Assembly (NCBI GenBank): GCA_016125555.1 | Contig: WGLN01000015.1 | Coordinates: 44,125-108,124, forward strand | DNA: 64,000 bases | Direction of reading: 5' to 3' | From: Porphyrobacter sp. | Lineage (GTDB): Bacteria; Pseudomonadota; Alphaproteobacteria; Sphingomonadales; Sphingomonadaceae | Shown here: positions 42,423-53,288 of the stretch, piece by piece | Layout: each line of letters opens with the position of its first letter | How positions within the stretch are numbered: position 1 is the first letter of the stretch | The notes under the pieces: generated by a model | The model's database searches: none | Told to the model about the DNA's origin: nothing | Seen by the model: only the letters and a program-made list of their open reading frames with translations | Made by a program: the position numbers and the translations under genes

Positions 42423-42604
42423 GCGCGTGTCCACTGGCGAGCCTCCCGACATGGCCTTGCCTATTGCACCGCTCGCGCCTAATCGCAATCGCGTTTGCGG
42501 CCTTGTGCGCGCCCGCATCGGCAGGTGCAAAGCCGCGCCCTTCCAGGGCATCGGACCGGCTCCCCGTGCTGCGCCCGTTGTCTGCCCCATCCAGCGGAGA
42601 CCCC

Positions 42605-44065
42605 ATGCAGATTCACTTCACCGCCTCGCCGCCCGCCGCCGTCCGCCTGCACGCGTATATCGTGAACCAGGGTGCGATCCCCTCGGGCCTCGACGCCGCG
42701 CTGGTCGAAGGCGCGGATGCGGCGCGCTTCTCGGGCCGGGCGGGACAGGTGTTCGAAGGCTTCGCAAGCGTGGGCGGCACCCTGCGCCGCATCGCCATGG
42801 CAGGCGCGGGCGAGACGGGTTCGGCCGACCGGGCCCACCACCTCGAGCGCGCCGGAGCCGCGCTCACAGCCAAGTACCTCGTCTCGGGCGAGAGCGCGAT
42901 GGTGCTCGACCTGTCCGATGCCGGGCTTTCGGCGGAGGAGGCCGCGGCGGTGCTGCTCGGTCTGCGCCTGCGCGCCTGGCGGCACGACAAGTATCGCACC
43001 CGCCTTGCCGCCGAGAAGAAGCCGACCCTTACCGAGGTCCACGTCGCCGGCGCACCCGAAGGCACCGAAGCCGCGTGGCAACGCGAGGCGGCGCTCGCCG
43101 AGGGCGTGGAGTTCACGCGGATGCTCGTCACCGAACCGGCCAATGTCATCTACCCGGCAAGCTTTGTCGCGGCCTGCGAGAAAGCCTTCAAGGGCACCGG
43201 GGTCGAGATCACCGTGCTCGGCGAGGCTGAGATGGAAAAGCTCGGCATGGGCGCGCTGCTCGGCGTGGGGCAGGGCTCGGACCGCGAATCGAAGCTGCTC
43301 GCGATCCGCTGGAACGGCGGCGCGGCGGGCGAGAAGCCGACGGTGTTCGTCGGCAAGGGCGTGACCTTCGACACCGGCGGCATTTCGCTGAAGCCGCCGC
43401 CGGGCATGGAGGACATGAAGTGGGACATGGGCGGCGCGGGTGCGGTCGCAGGCGCGATGCTGGCGCTGGCCGGACGCAAGGCCAAGGCCAACGTGATCGG
43501 CGTCATGGGCCTCGTCGAGAACATGCCCGACGGCAAGGCCCAGCGCCCCGGCGATGTCGTGACCACGATGAGCGGCCAGACCGTCGAGGTGCTCAACACC
43601 GATGCCGAAGGCCGACTGGTGCTGTCCGATGCGCTGCACTGGGCGCAGGAGCAGTTCGAGCCCGCGCGGATCGTCGACCTCGCCACGCTCACCGGCGCGA
43701 TGATCATCAGCCTCGGCAACGAATATGGCGGGATGTTTGCCAATGACGACACGCTTGCCGATCAGCTCGCCGCGGCGGGCAAGGCCAGCGGCGACAAGCT
43801 GTGGCGCATGCCGCTGGGTCCGGCCTACGACAAGCTGATCGATTCGCCGATCGCCGACATCAAGAATGTCGGCCCGCGCGAGGCCGGTTCGATCACCGCG
43901 GCGCAGTTCCTGCAGCGCTTCGTCAAGAACGGCACGCCCTGGGCGCATCTCGACATCGCCGGGATGGTGTGGGCCTCCAAGCCCGGCCACACCTGGGACA
44001 AGGGCGCGACCGGCTATGGCGTGCGGCTGCTCGACCGCTTCGTGCGCGACGTGGTCGAGGGTTGA
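42605..44065 (+). CDS. pepA: Leucyl aminopeptidase (M17)
   Basis: VGKGVTFDTGGISLKPPPGMEDMKWDMGGAGAV; NTDAEGRLVLSDAL. Confidence 0.97.
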   Translation: MQIHFTASPPAAVRLHAYIVNQGAIPSGLDAALVEGADAARFSGRAGQVFEGFASVGGTLRRIAMAGAGETGSADRAHHLERAGAALTAKYLVSGESAMVLDLSDAGLSAEEAAAVLLGLRLRAWRHDKYRTRLAAEKKPTLTEVHVAGAPEGTEAAWQREAALAEGVEFTRMLVTEPANVIYPASFVAACEKAFKGTGVEITVLGEAEMEKLGMGALLGVGQGSDRESKLLAIRWNGGAAGEKPTVFVGKGVTFDTGGISLKPPPGMEDMKWDMGGAGAVAGAMLALAGRKAKANVIGVMGLVENMPDGKAQRPGDVVTTMSGQTVEVLNTDAEGRLVLSDALHWAQEQFEPARIVDLATLTGAMIISLGNEYGGMFANDDTLADQLAAAGKASGDKLWRMPLGPAYDKLIDSPIADIKNVGPREAGSITAAQFLQRFVKNGTPWAHLDIAGMVWASKPGHTWDKGATGYGVRLLDRFVRDVVEG

Positions 44066-44195
44066 TCGGATTGGCGGGTCTCGGCCCGCAGGGCCGCAAG
44101 CGCGCCCGCGCGCCCGCAGCGATGCGACCTTCAGGTCGGGTGAGCGAGGATAGCCAAGGGCGCGGATGCGCCCGCCGGCGCTTGAGGCATCAATA

Positions 44196-44351
44196 ATGCC
44201 AAAGATGCGGAAGAAGTCCGAGCTGCCGACCAAGACCTGCCTCGCCTGCGGGCTGCCCTTTGCGTGGCGCAAGAAGTGGGAGCGCGACTGGGACAGCGTG
44301 AAATACTGTTCCGAGCGTTGCCGGAGGTCTAAGCCCGATGCCCTCAAGTAG
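44196..44351 (+). CDS. DUF2256 zinc-ribbon-like protein
   Basis: [32 protein letters not shown]. Confidence 0.9.
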   Translation: MPKMRKKSELPTKTCLACGLPFAWRKKWERDWDSVKYCSERCRRSKPDALK

Positions 44352-44378
44352 CTACGCGACAGGACGGCAAGGACTCGC

Positions 44379-44813
44379 ATGAAGCTCGATTTCTGGCAGG
44401 TCACCGAGGACCCGGTCGAAACGGTGGTGGCGCTGATTGCCCGCCGCGTGGCCGATGCGGGCGAGCGGCTGCTGGTGGTCAGCCAAGACGAGGCGCAGCG
44501 CGTAGGAATCGCGCGCGCCTTGTGGCAGGCTGGGCCGGAAAGTTTCCTCGCCAACGGCGCTGCCGATGCCGCGGGTGCGGAACGCCAGCCGATCCTCCTT
44601 GCGGCCGACTGCACCCCGGCCAATGGCGCCACGCACCTCGTCCTCGCCGACGGAATCTTCCGCGAGACCGAAGGGTTTTCGCGGGTGTTCCTGTTGTTCT
44701 CCGCGGACGGTGCACCCGCCGCGCGAGCCGCGTGGCGGGCGCAGGACGACCGTTCGGACGTGACCCGCGCCTATTACGAGCAGCAGGGCGGGCGCTGGGT
44801 GAAGAAGGCCTGA
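44379..44813 (+). CDS. holC: DNA polymerase III chi subunit
   Basis: MKLDFWQVTEDPVETVVALIARRVADAGERLLVVSQDEAQ; downstream of pepA. Confidence 0.92.
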   Translation: MKLDFWQVTEDPVETVVALIARRVADAGERLLVVSQDEAQRVGIARALWQAGPESFLANGAADAAGAERQPILLAADCTPANGATHLVLADGIFRETEGFSRVFLLFSADGAPAARAAWRAQDDRSDVTRAYYEQQGGRWVKKA

Positions 44814-44882
44814 GGCATCCGGGGCTTGCCGCCGCCGCCGGGATGCGAGATGCTGGCGGCAGGGCGTGAAGGGGACAGCGGG

Positions 44883-45395
44883 ATGCGCAGACTGGCACTG
44901 GTTCTGGCGGGCGGTGCAGCGGTGGGGCTGGCTGGCTGCGGCTCGGAAACTTCCGGCGAATTCACCACCGAGGACGGCGGCAATGCCGAATACACCATCG
45001 ACAAGGACAGCGGCGAAACCTCGATGACCATCAAGGGCGAGGACGGCACCGCGACGCTGCGGTCGGGCGCGGATGTCCCGATCAGCCTGCCGGACGGGTT
45101 CAGCCTCTATCCCGGCGCCAGGGTCATCACCAACACCGTGGTCGATCAGCCCGACGGCAAGGGCACGATGGTGATGTTCGAGACCACAGAGGCCGCCGAC
45201 GAAGTGATTGCCCATTTTCGCGAGCAGGCCCGGCAGGCGGGGTTCGACATCCAGATCGACGCGAAGATGGGCGAGAGCCTGATGATCGGCGGCGAGCGCA
45301 AGACCGATGGCGCGACCCTTTCGGTCACCGCCAATGCCAATGCCGGCGATGCCACGACCGGGCAGTTGATCATCGGGACGAAGAAGCCCGGCTGA
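44883..45395 (+). CDS. Hypothetical lipoprotein
   Basis: LALVLAGGAAVGLAGCGSE lipobox; soluble remainder. Confidence 0.8.
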   Translation: MRRLALVLAGGAAVGLAGCGSETSGEFTTEDGGNAEYTIDKDSGETSMTIKGEDGTATLRSGADVPISLPDGFSLYPGARVITNTVVDQPDGKGTMVMFETTEAADEVIAHFREQARQAGFDIQIDAKMGESLMIGGERKTDGATLSVTANANAGDATTGQLIIGTKKPG

Positions 45396-45548
45396 AGCCC
45401 GCCGGCGCAGGCGCCCCGCACGGGCGGCAAGCGCGGCGCGCACCCCGTGCGCAGAGGCCCGCGCGCGAGGCTTGCCATTCTGCAGCGCAGCATCTACGGG
45501 GCGCGGCCGAGATCCCCCATAAAAAAATCGGTTCACAGGAGCATACTC

Positions 45549-45971
45549 ATGGCGGTCACCCGCACCTTCTCGATCATCAAGCCCGATGCCACCCGCCGCA
45601 ATCTCACCGGCGCGGTCACCAAGATGCTGGAAGACGCCGGCCTGCGCGTCGTCGCCTCCAAGCGCATCCACATGACCCGCGAGCAGGCCGAAGGCTTCTA
45701 CGCGGTCCACAAGGAACGTCCCTTCTTCGGCGAACTCGTGGAATTCATGATGAGCGAGCCGGTGGTGGTGCAGGTGCTCGAAGGCGAGGACGCCGTCGCG
45801 AAGAACCGCGAAGTGATGGGCGCCACCAACCCCGCCGACGCCGCGCCGGGCACGATCCGCAAGGAACTCGCTCTGTCGATCGGCGAGAACACCGTCCACG
45901 GTTCGGACAGCGAAGAAAACGCCGCGATCGAGATCGCCTTCTTTTTCAAGCCGGAAGAAATCGTCGGCTGA
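45549..45971 (+). CDS. ndk: Nucleoside-diphosphate kinase
   Basis: [40 protein letters not shown]. Confidence 0.98.
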   Translation: MAVTRTFSIIKPDATRRNLTGAVTKMLEDAGLRVVASKRIHMTREQAEGFYAVHKERPFFGELVEFMMSEPVVVQVLEGEDAVAKNREVMGATNPADAAPGTIRKELALSIGENTVHGSDSEENAAIEIAFFFKPEEIVG

Positions 45972-45995
45972 TCCTGTCCGCCGGATGGAAATGCG

Positions 45996-46026
45996 AAGGG
46001 CCGTCCCCCCGGGGCGGCCCTTTTTG
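45996..46026 (+). terminator. Rho-independent terminator after ndk
   Basis: gggccgtccccccggggcggccctttttg hairpin plus T-run. Confidence 0.88.
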
Positions 46027-46034
46027 CTTTGCGA

Positions 46035-47243
46035 CTATCTCGCCCCCGCAAACCGCGCGAGCTGCTCGCGGTGGGCATGGTGGTGCCCATCCTCGCTCGC
46101 CGCCATCATCCGCCGCATCGCTCCGAGCGCCTGCGGGGTGAGGGCGAGGCCGAGATCGGCATAGATATTCGCCATGGCACCCTCCCAGTCGGCGTTGAGA
46201 TCGTCGAAGGATGCGCGCGCGACCGGCCCCTGCCAGCCTTCGAGCGCCGCCGCGATGCGCTCTTCGCGAAGCGCGATCTTGTGCTGCCAGCGCGCCTCGA
46301 TCGCGGCGAGGTCGCAGGTGTCGGACTGCACCGCCATCTGGTTCGCCGCGAGGCTCACCGCGCTGGTCAGCACCGCGCCGAGTTCGCGCCGGGCGAGCAC
46401 CAGCCGCGCATCGGGGAACAGGGAAAGCAGGGTGGCGAGGTCCTCGGCGAAGGCGGGGACCTTGAGCACCCGCGGGCGCTCCGCGATCCCGCGATGCGCG
46501 GCATCGGTCTGCAGGATGCGCCGGAACTCGCGGTAGATCGGCAGGGACCCGCGGCTCTCGCTCCACGCGGAGTAGGACGGGATGTGCCATTGCGATTCGT
46601 AAATCGAGTGGTGCAGCGCGGCGGAAATCCACGCCAGCTCCTCCTCGACCTCGGCAGGGGCCATCGGGTGGATCGACTGCATCCAGGGGTTGATGAGGCC
46701 GAGCATGGCCAGCTCCAGGCCGCTCCTGACCCGGTTCAGGCCCCAGCGCGCCGGGACCGGGTGATAGGCATCGCAATAGCGGGTGTGCGAAAACGCCGGG
46801 TCGGCGGCGAGCAGCTTGTGGATGCGGGTGGTGCCTGAGCGCATGTGACCGATGACGATGATCGGCGGGGCGAGGGGGGTGGCGAGCAGATCGGGCTTGT
46901 CCCGCCACAGCGCCCCGAAGGCGAGGCGGTTCTTCACCTGCCGCGACAGTTGCCCCCAGGCCATCACCCGGCCCAGCGGGTTGAGATCGGCCTCGGCCTT
47001 CAGGCTGGCGATCATCCGCGCCAGCCGCTCGCGGAAATCGGCGACATCCTCCGCGCTCCGCCCGCCATGCTCCGCCGCTTCGGCCTGTGGGCCGCAGGAC
47101 TTGGCCGCCAACGCCCACAACGCATCGGGATCGAGGTCGGGCGGGGGGAGCCAGCCCCTCTCCCACGCGCGCCCGAGAAAGTCGCTCGCCCGCTGCGCCA
47201 GCTTGCCCCGCGCAAGCGGATGGGGGCGCGGCGGGGGCGCCAT
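46035..47243 (-). CDS. Sulfotransferase family protein
   Basis: PIIVIGHMRSGTTRIHKLLAADPAFSHTRYCDAYHPVP (5'-PSB-type PAPS motif). Confidence 0.88.
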   Translation of the reverse strand: MAPPPRPHPLARGKLAQRASDFLGRAWERGWLPPPDLDPDALWALAAKSCGPQAEAAEHGGRSAEDVADFRERLARMIASLKAEADLNPLGRVMAWGQLSRQVKNRLAFGALWRDKPDLLATPLAPPIIVIGHMRSGTTRIHKLLAADPAFSHTRYCDAYHPVPARWGLNRVRSGLELAMLGLINPWMQSIHPMAPAEVEEELAWISAALHHSIYESQWHIPSYSAWSESRGSLPIYREFRRILQTDAAHRGIAERPRVLKVPAFAEDLATLLSLFPDARLVLARRELGAVLTSAVSLAANQMAVQSDTCDLAAIEARWQHKIALREERIAAALEGWQGPVARASFDDLNADWEGAMANIYADLGLALTPQALGAMRRMMAASEDGHHHAHREQLARFAGAR

Positions 47244-48220
47244 CAGAACTGGTCCGCTGCGTCCATCAGCCGGGTGAGCCGCCTGGGCGCGGCCCCGCGC
47301 CAGCTGCGTTCGAGCCATTCGCCGACCGCGTCCCAGTCCACCCCCGGCCGATTGAGGATGATCCCGACCCACCCAGTCGCGCCGTAGTAGGCGGGCTTGA
47401 AATAGATATCCGGCTGGCTCTCGACGAGGTTCATCAGTTCGTCCATCGAACCGGTGCGCACCAGCAAGGCGATGTGCGGCGTGCCGTGATGCTGGTCGGC
47501 GAAATAGGCGAAGAACTTGCCCGATTTCTCGCCGCCGACGCGGAAGCCCGGGCTGCCGTGGCTCTCCCGCTCGTCGGTTTCGGGGAGGGCGAGGGCGAGC
47601 GCGCGCACCCGTTCGAGCAGCGCCGCAGGGTCACGCCAGCGGCTGACGTAATCGGCGACAGCGCGCGGGTAGAGCTGGTGTTCGGCCAGGCGCACCCGCT
47701 CGGCGAGGGTCTCGGGCGTGTCCCCGGGCGCGATCGCCACCCGCGCCTGCGCCAGCACTTCGCCCGCGTCGAGTTCGCTCGTGACCAGATGGACGCTCGC
47801 GCCCGCATGGCTGTCCCCGGCGGCGATGGCCCGCGCGAAGGTGTCGAGGCCCTTATATTGCGGCAGCAGCGAGGGGTGGATGTTGAGCATCCGCCCCTCC
47901 CAGCGCGCGACGAAGCCATCCGACAGGATGCGCATGTAGCCTGCGAGCACGATATGGTCCGCGCCCGCTTCCAGCACCGCGGCGTCCATCGCAGCGTCAT
48001 GCGCCTCGCGGGTCATCCCCTTGTGTGAAAGTGCGAAGGTCGACACCCCTTCGAGCGCGGCCAATGCCAGACCGGGAGCGGCAGGATCGTTGCTCGCCAC
48101 CAGCACCACCTCGTAAGGGCATTCGCCCATCCGGCTGGCATAGAGCAGCGCGGCCATGTTGGTTCCCGCGCCGGAGATCAGGATCGCGATGCGCGCCTTC
48201 TCGCTCACCTCGTCAGCCAA
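47243..48220 (-). CDS. purN: Phosphoribosylglycinamide formyltransferase fused to a C-terminal MmcQ/YjbR-like domain
   Basis: [55 protein letters not shown]; then [32 protein letters not shown] YjbR-like domain. Confidence 0.93.
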   Translation of the reverse strand: MADEVSEKARIAILISGAGTNMAALLYASRMGECPYEVVLVASNDPAAPGLALAALEGVSTFALSHKGMTREAHDAAMDAAVLEAGADHIVLAGYMRILSDGFVARWEGRMLNIHPSLLPQYKGLDTFARAIAAGDSHAGASVHLVTSELDAGEVLAQARVAIAPGDTPETLAERVRLAEHQLYPRAVADYVSRWRDPAALLERVRALALALPETDERESHGSPGFRVGGEKSGKFFAYFADQHHGTPHIALLVRTGSMDELMNLVESQPDIYFKPAYYGATGWVGIILNRPGVDWDAVGEWLERSWRGAAPRRLTRLMDAADQF

Positions 48221-49334
48221 GATGCGTCGCGCTCCAATCCGCCTTGGCCGACCAGGTCTCGATGCTGCCGCGCACGGTGCAGCCCTTGTCGCCCGGCTCG
48301 ATCCGGCCGACCGGGAACACGCTCTCGCCCGCCGCCTCGAGCCGCTGCGTGACCTCCGCGACCTCGGAATCGGACACCGCCAGCACCATGCCCACGCCGC
48401 AGTTGAAGGTGCGCGCCATTTCCTCCGGCTCGATATTCCCCTGCGCCTGCAGGAAGGCCATCAGCCGCGGCTGCGGCCACAGGTCGGCCTCGACCACCGC
48501 GTGCGCACCTTGCGGAAGGATGCGCGGGATGTTCTCGAGCAGCCCGCCGCCGGTGATGTGGGCCAGCGCGTTGACGCGGCCCTCCCGGATCAGCGGCAGC
48601 AGGCTTGCGACATAGATGCTGGTCGGCGCGATCAGCGCGTCGATCAGCAGCTGGTCCTGATCGAACAGGGCGGGACGGTTCAGCTTCCAGCCCTTGTCCG
48701 CAGCGAGCCGCCGGACGAGCGAATAGCCGTTGGAATGCACCCCGCTCGACGCAAGGCCCAGCAGCACGTCGCCCGGCGCGACCCTGTCGCCGGTGAGCTG
48801 CTGCCCACGCTCCACCGCGCCGACGCAGAAGCCGGCAAGGTCATAGTCGCCGGGCGCATACATCCCGGGCATTTCCGCCGTCTCGCCGCCGATCAGCGCA
48901 CAGCCGGCCTGTTTGCAGCCCTCCGCGATCCCCGCGATCACCCTTTCGGCAACCCCGTTCTCGAGCTTTCCGGTGGCGAAATAATCGAGGAAGAACAGCG
49001 GCTCGGCGCCCTGCACGATGAGGTCGTTGACGCACATCGCGACAAGGTCGATGCCGACGGTGTCGTGGCGGTCGTGCTCGATCGCGAGCTTGAGCTTCGT
49101 GCCCACGCCATCATTGGCGGCGACCAGCAAGGGGTCGGTGTATCCGGCAGCCTTGGGGTCGAAGAACCCGCCGAACCCGCCCAACTCGCTGGTCGCGCCG
49201 GGGCGCGCGGTGGCCTTCGCCAGCGGGGCGATGGCCTTCACCAGCGCGTTGCCCGCGGCAATCGACACGCCGGCATCGGCATAGGTGTAGCCGGCTTTGT
49301 CCGGCGCGGCGCGATCGATTTTCCCCGAAGTCAT
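48213..49334 (-). CDS. purM: Phosphoribosylformylglycinamidine cyclo-ligase
   Basis: [64 protein letters not shown]. Confidence 0.97.
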   Translation of the reverse strand: MTSGKIDRAAPDKAGYTYADAGVSIAAGNALVKAIAPLAKATARPGATSELGGFGGFFDPKAAGYTDPLLVAANDGVGTKLKLAIEHDRHDTVGIDLVAMCVNDLIVQGAEPLFFLDYFATGKLENGVAERVIAGIAEGCKQAGCALIGGETAEMPGMYAPGDYDLAGFCVGAVERGQQLTGDRVAPGDVLLGLASSGVHSNGYSLVRRLAADKGWKLNRPALFDQDQLLIDALIAPTSIYVASLLPLIREGRVNALAHITGGGLLENIPRILPQGAHAVVEADLWPQPRLMAFLQAQGNIEPEEMARTFNCGVGMVLAVSDSEVAEVTQRLEAAGESVFPVGRIEPGDKGCTVRGSIETWSAKADWSATHLG

Positions 49335-49404
49335 GCCCATCGCCATAGCCATTCGCGCTTGGAATTCCACTCGCCATTGGGCAAAGGACAAGCGATTTTC
49401 CCCG

Positions 49405-50685
49405 ATGAGCCCGTCTCTCCCCCTTTCGCGCCGCGATGCGACCCCGGACCGCCCGCTGTTCCGCCATCTCGGCGGGGCGATTCTGGCGCTGGCGCTGCTC
49501 GGCGGCGGTTACGCGCTCCTCGCCCAGGTCGCGGGCGACCGCGGTATCGCGCCGACCGCAGCGAGCGCCGATATCGAGGTGCGCGGGATCACGGTCGACG
49601 TGACCGCCGACAGCGCCGAAGAGGCCCGCGCGAAAGGCTGGCGCGAGGCGCAGCGCAAGGCTTGGGACAAGATCAAGGGACCGAAAATCTCCGACAGCCA
49701 GCTCGACGGGCTGGTGTCCGCGGTGGTGATCGAGCGCGAGCGGCTCGGGCCGCGCCGCTATATTGCGACGCTCGGCGTGGTGTTCGATCGTCAGCGCGCC
49801 GCGGCCTGGCTCGGCGGAGCGCAGCAGGCGACCCGCTCGGCACCGATGCTGCTGATCCCGGTCGAGATCAGCGGCGGGACCTACATCACCTTCGAACAGC
49901 GCAACCCCTGGCAGCGCGCCTGGGCCGAGTTCAACCCGGGATCGAGCCGCATCGATTATGTCCGGCCGAGCGGGGCGGGGGGCGATTCGCTGCTGGTCAA
50001 TTTCGGCCAGACCGGGCGGCACAGCCGCGCCTGGTGGCGCTCGACGCTCGACCAGTATGGCGCGGCCGACGTGCTGACCAGCTTCGCGCGGCTCGACTAC
50101 CAGTTTCCCGGCGGTCCGGTGAGCGGCACCTTCACGGCGCGCTACGGCCCCGACGACAAGCTGCTCGACAGCTTCACCATGACCGCCGCCGGACCGGACG
50201 CGCTGCCCGACATGCTGAGCCGCGCGGTCGAGCGGATGGACACGATCTTCACCGCGGCGCTCGAGAGCGGCAAGCTGCGGCCCGATCCGACCCTGCGCCT
50301 CGGCGGCTCGGGCGTGATAGACCCGGCGCTCCAGCGGCTCATCGAGATCGGCCGCGCAGCGCGCGAACGGGCGGCGGCCGAGGCTGCCGCAGGGGTTGCG
50401 CGCATCGATTCCCAGCCGGTCACCGGAGAAGCAACGGCCGAGGCGGCAGTGCGCAGCATTGTCGTGCAGTTCGCCACGCCCGATGCGGGCGCCTTCGATG
50501 GCGCGCTCGGCGCGGTGCGCGGCACGCCGGGGGTGCGCGGCGTCGGCGTTACCAGCACCGCGATCGGCGGCACCTCGGTGATGAGCGTGAGCTATGCCGG
50601 TTCGCTCGAGGAGCTTGCCGCCGCGCTCGAGGCCCGGGGGTTCAATGTGCGGCGGGGGGCAAACGCGCTCGCCATCAGCCGCTGA
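49405..50685 (+). CDS. Conserved exported protein with C-terminal HMA-like (ferredoxin-fold) domain
   Basis: N-terminal TM; C-terminal [37 protein letters not shown] pattern without CxxC. Confidence 0.65.
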   Translation: MSPSLPLSRRDATPDRPLFRHLGGAILALALLGGGYALLAQVAGDRGIAPTAASADIEVRGITVDVTADSAEEARAKGWREAQRKAWDKIKGPKISDSQLDGLVSAVVIERERLGPRRYIATLGVVFDRQRAAAWLGGAQQATRSAPMLLIPVEISGGTYITFEQRNPWQRAWAEFNPGSSRIDYVRPSGAGGDSLLVNFGQTGRHSRAWWRSTLDQYGAADVLTSFARLDYQFPGGPVSGTFTARYGPDDKLLDSFTMTAAGPDALPDMLSRAVERMDTIFTAALESGKLRPDPTLRLGGSGVIDPALQRLIEIGRAARERAAAEAAAGVARIDSQPVTGEATAEAAVRSIVVQFATPDAGAFDGALGAVRGTPGVRGVGVTSTAIGGTSVMSVSYAGSLEELAAALEARGFNVRRGANALAISR

Positions 50686-50703
50686 GGGCCTGAGGATGCC
50701 CGC

Positions 50704-51375
50704 ATGAGCCGCACGCCGCCTTCGCAGATCGCCCTGCCGCTGGCGGCGCGCAGTTCCGATGGCGCGCGCCGGATCGTGGTGGGCGCTGCCAATGCGCACG
50801 TCGTCGAGGCGCTGCAGGACCCGGCGCGCTGGCCCTTCCATGTGGCCGTCCTCACCGGGCCGCCGCGCGCGGGCAAGAGCCTGCTGGCGCGCTGGGCGGC
50901 GGGGCTCCCCGGCAACGAGAGGCTCCCCAAGCCCCTTGAGGTGATCGACGATGCCGAGACGCTCGACGAGACCGCGCTCTTCCACCGCTGGAATGCGGTG
51001 CAGCAGGGCGGGTCGCGTGAGGGCGGGGCGCTGCTGCTGGTGGTCAATGCCGACGGGGAGAACGGCGGGTGGCGGATTGCGCTGCCCGATCTCGCCTCGC
51101 GCATCGGCGGCTCGCTGCATCTCGAGATCGGCGCGCCGGGCGATGCCATGGCCGCCGAGCTGATCCTTGCCCATGCCGAGCAGCGCGGGCTGACCCTGCC
51201 CGAGGGGGCGACCGAGTATCTCGTCCCGCGCACCACCCGCAGCTTCGCCGCGCTCGAGGCGCTGGTGGCGACAATCGACCGCATCTCCCTTGAACGCCAG
51301 TCGCCCGCCACCATGTCGGTGTGGCGCGCGGCGCTCGAGGCCCTCCACGGACCCGAGCAACAGCGGCTGTTCTAG
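50704..51375 (+). CDS. DnaA-related regulatory inactivation protein (HdaA-like)
   Basis: [52 protein letters not shown]; no DnaA domain IV. Confidence 0.85.
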   Translation: MSRTPPSQIALPLAARSSDGARRIVVGAANAHVVEALQDPARWPFHVAVLTGPPRAGKSLLARWAAGLPGNERLPKPLEVIDDAETLDETALFHRWNAVQQGGSREGGALLLVVNADGENGGWRIALPDLASRIGGSLHLEIGAPGDAMAAELILAHAEQRGLTLPEGATEYLVPRTTRSFAALEALVATIDRISLERQSPATMSVWRAALEALHGPEQQRLF

Positions 51376-51419
51376 GGCGCAAGTTGCATCGCGCGCCGTT
51401 TGGTGGGAATGTCGTCGTC

Positions 51420-52154
51420 ATGTTCGAGCGCCTGATCAGCTACCTGGACTCGGTGCGCGCCCGCGATCCCGCGCCGCGTTCGCGCTGGGAAATCCTGCTC
51501 TATCCGGGCGTCTGGGCGCTGGCCTTCCACCGCGCCGCGCACTGGCTGTTCGAGGCGCGGATGTATTTCCTCGCGCGGCTCGTGAACCACGTCTCGCGGC
51601 TGCTGACCGCGATCGACATCCATCCGGGCGCGACCATCGGGAAGAACTTCTTCATCGACCACGGCTTCACCGTCATCGGCGAGACCGCCGAGATTGGCGA
51701 CAACGTGACCATCTATCAATGCGTGACGCTGGGCGGCACCAACCCCGCCAACGGCAAGGGCGGAAAGCGCCACCCGACGATAGAGGATAACGTCATCATC
51801 GGTTCGGGTGCGCAGATCATCGGCCCGATCGTGGTCGGCGAGCGCGCCCGCATCGGCGCCAACGCGGTCGTCACCGACGATGTGCCCGCAGGCGCTACGA
51901 TGATCGGTTTGAAGGCCCGCTCGACGCTGGTGCCGGCCGAACAGTGGCTGCGCGAATTCATCCCCTACGGCACGCCCTGCGACGATCCGCCCTGCGACGA
52001 GGAAGGCCGCCCGCGCCGCGATTGCGTCGAGAAGCTCGAGGCCGAGCTTGCCGGGGTCAAGGCCGAGCTCGCCGAGATGAAGGCGCTGCTCGCCGCGCGC
52101 GGGCCCGCGCCCGCTCCTAACGAAATCCCCCTCAAGAGCGGGACCGAGGATTGA
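51420..52154 (+). CDS. cysE: Serine O-acetyltransferase
   Basis: [72 protein letters not shown] hexapeptide repeats. Confidence 0.94.
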   Translation: MFERLISYLDSVRARDPAPRSRWEILLYPGVWALAFHRAAHWLFEARMYFLARLVNHVSRLLTAIDIHPGATIGKNFFIDHGFTVIGETAEIGDNVTIYQCVTLGGTNPANGKGGKRHPTIEDNVIIGSGAQIIGPIVVGERARIGANAVVTDDVPAGATMIGLKARSTLVPAEQWLREFIPYGTPCDDPPCDEEGRPRRDCVEKLEAELAGVKAELAEMKALLAARGPAPAPNEIPLKSGTED

Positions 52155-52519
52155 AGAACAGCGGACAGATTGCGGGGTTCGCCGGGCAGGTCGTCGCCTT
52201 TCCGGGGCGCGCAGCGGGGCAGGTCGGCTTCGAGCGGCCCGAGCTGATGCGCATCCTTGATCTTTATGGCCGCATGGTCGCCGCGGGCGAGTGGCGCGAC
52301 TACGCGATGGATTTCGACAAGCACGCCGCGACCTTCGCCGCCTTCCGCCGTGCTGCCGAGCGCCCGCAGGCACGGATCGAAAAGCGTCCCGCGCTGCGTT
52401 CCAAGCAGGGCATGTGGACGCTATTCGGCGAGCACGGCCAGGTGCTGAAGCGCGGGCATGATCTCGCAGGGGTGCTCGCCCCGATGGAGCGGCGGCTGCT
52501 GAAGGCGGTCGAGGACTAG
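52151..52519 (+). CDS. DUF2794 family protein
   Basis: [42 protein letters not shown] start overlapping cysE stop. Confidence 0.85.
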   Translation: MKNSGQIAGFAGQVVAFPGRAAGQVGFERPELMRILDLYGRMVAAGEWRDYAMDFDKHAATFAAFRRAAERPQARIEKRPALRSKQGMWTLFGEHGQVLKRGHDLAGVLAPMERRLLKAVED

Positions 52520-52538
52520 GCGCGCGCGAGCGCCGACG

Positions 52539-53189
52539 TCATTCGAATACCCCTGCACCCGCCACGCTGTCGCGCTGCGCCGCGGTGATCGCGCGGATGA
52601 TCCCGAGCAGCAACCAGGCCGAGCCGATCACACACAGGCTCGAAGCCAGGCCGATCACGATCGCCACCTGCAGGTTGCTGCCATCCCCCATCATCTCGAG
52701 CCGCGTGCTGATATTGCCGAGGATGTTCCCGGCGATCCACAGCCCCCACCACGCCGGCAGATTGCCGGGAGCCGGGGCGCTATAGCTGTCGGCGAGACCG
52801 TGGCTGGTGTTCCACAACTCGCGCATTGCCTGGAACGGTTTGAACAGATTGGCGATCGGGACGAAATACCAACCCACCGCCCAGCCGGGGGTGAAGTTGA
52901 GCGGTTCGAATCCTGCTTCGTGGAGGTTCGCATGGGCGCGGTGGATCCACATCGCGACCGCGATCACCGAGGCGCTGAAGATCACGAAATTGGCGAGCAG
53001 CAGCCCGGTATAGACGAGCGCCAGCGGCTCCTCGGGCCGGTTGAGCAGGTCGATGGTTCCGGCGAGTTCGAGCACTTCGCCCAGCAAGGTCATCGCGAAG
53101 ACCGCGATCACCCCATAGATGGCGAAACTCGCGATCCGCTCGCGCTGCATCAGCGTGGCCATGCCGGCATCGGCGCTGTAGGTTGTCAT
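52539..53189 (-). CDS. DUF4328 domain membrane protein
   Basis: WIHRAHANLHEAGFEPLNFTPGWAVGWYFVPIANLFKPFQAMRELW. Confidence 0.9.
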   Translation of the reverse strand: MTTYSADAGMATLMQRERIASFAIYGVIAVFAMTLLGEVLELAGTIDLLNRPEEPLALVYTGLLLANFVIFSASVIAVAMWIHRAHANLHEAGFEPLNFTPGWAVGWYFVPIANLFKPFQAMRELWNTSHGLADSYSAPAPGNLPAWWGLWIAGNILGNISTRLEMMGDGSNLQVAIVIGLASSLCVIGSAWLLLGIIRAITAAQRDSVAGAGVFE

Positions 53190-53220
53190 CTGCGATCCCC
53201 CTTCAGGGCATCGCCCGATA

Positions 53221-53256
53221 CGAAACGCCCCCGCACATTTCTGCACGGGGGCGCTT
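53221..53256 (-). terminator. Rho-independent terminator downstream of SDR gene
   Basis: Minus strand: CGCCCCCGTGCA-gaaa-TGTGCGGGGGCGTTTC. Confidence 0.75.
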
Positions 53257-53288
53257 CAAAAGCAAGGGCTTGCCGCCCGCCTCGTGGA

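Noticed and set aside
42464-42604. Signal-peptide-like N-terminal extension of pepA from a TTG start (MHRSRLIAIAFAALCAPASAGA)
   Set aside because: M17 aminopeptidases are cytosolic; the ATG at 42605 has an RBS-like purine tract and the conserved start, so the extension is probably fortuitous.
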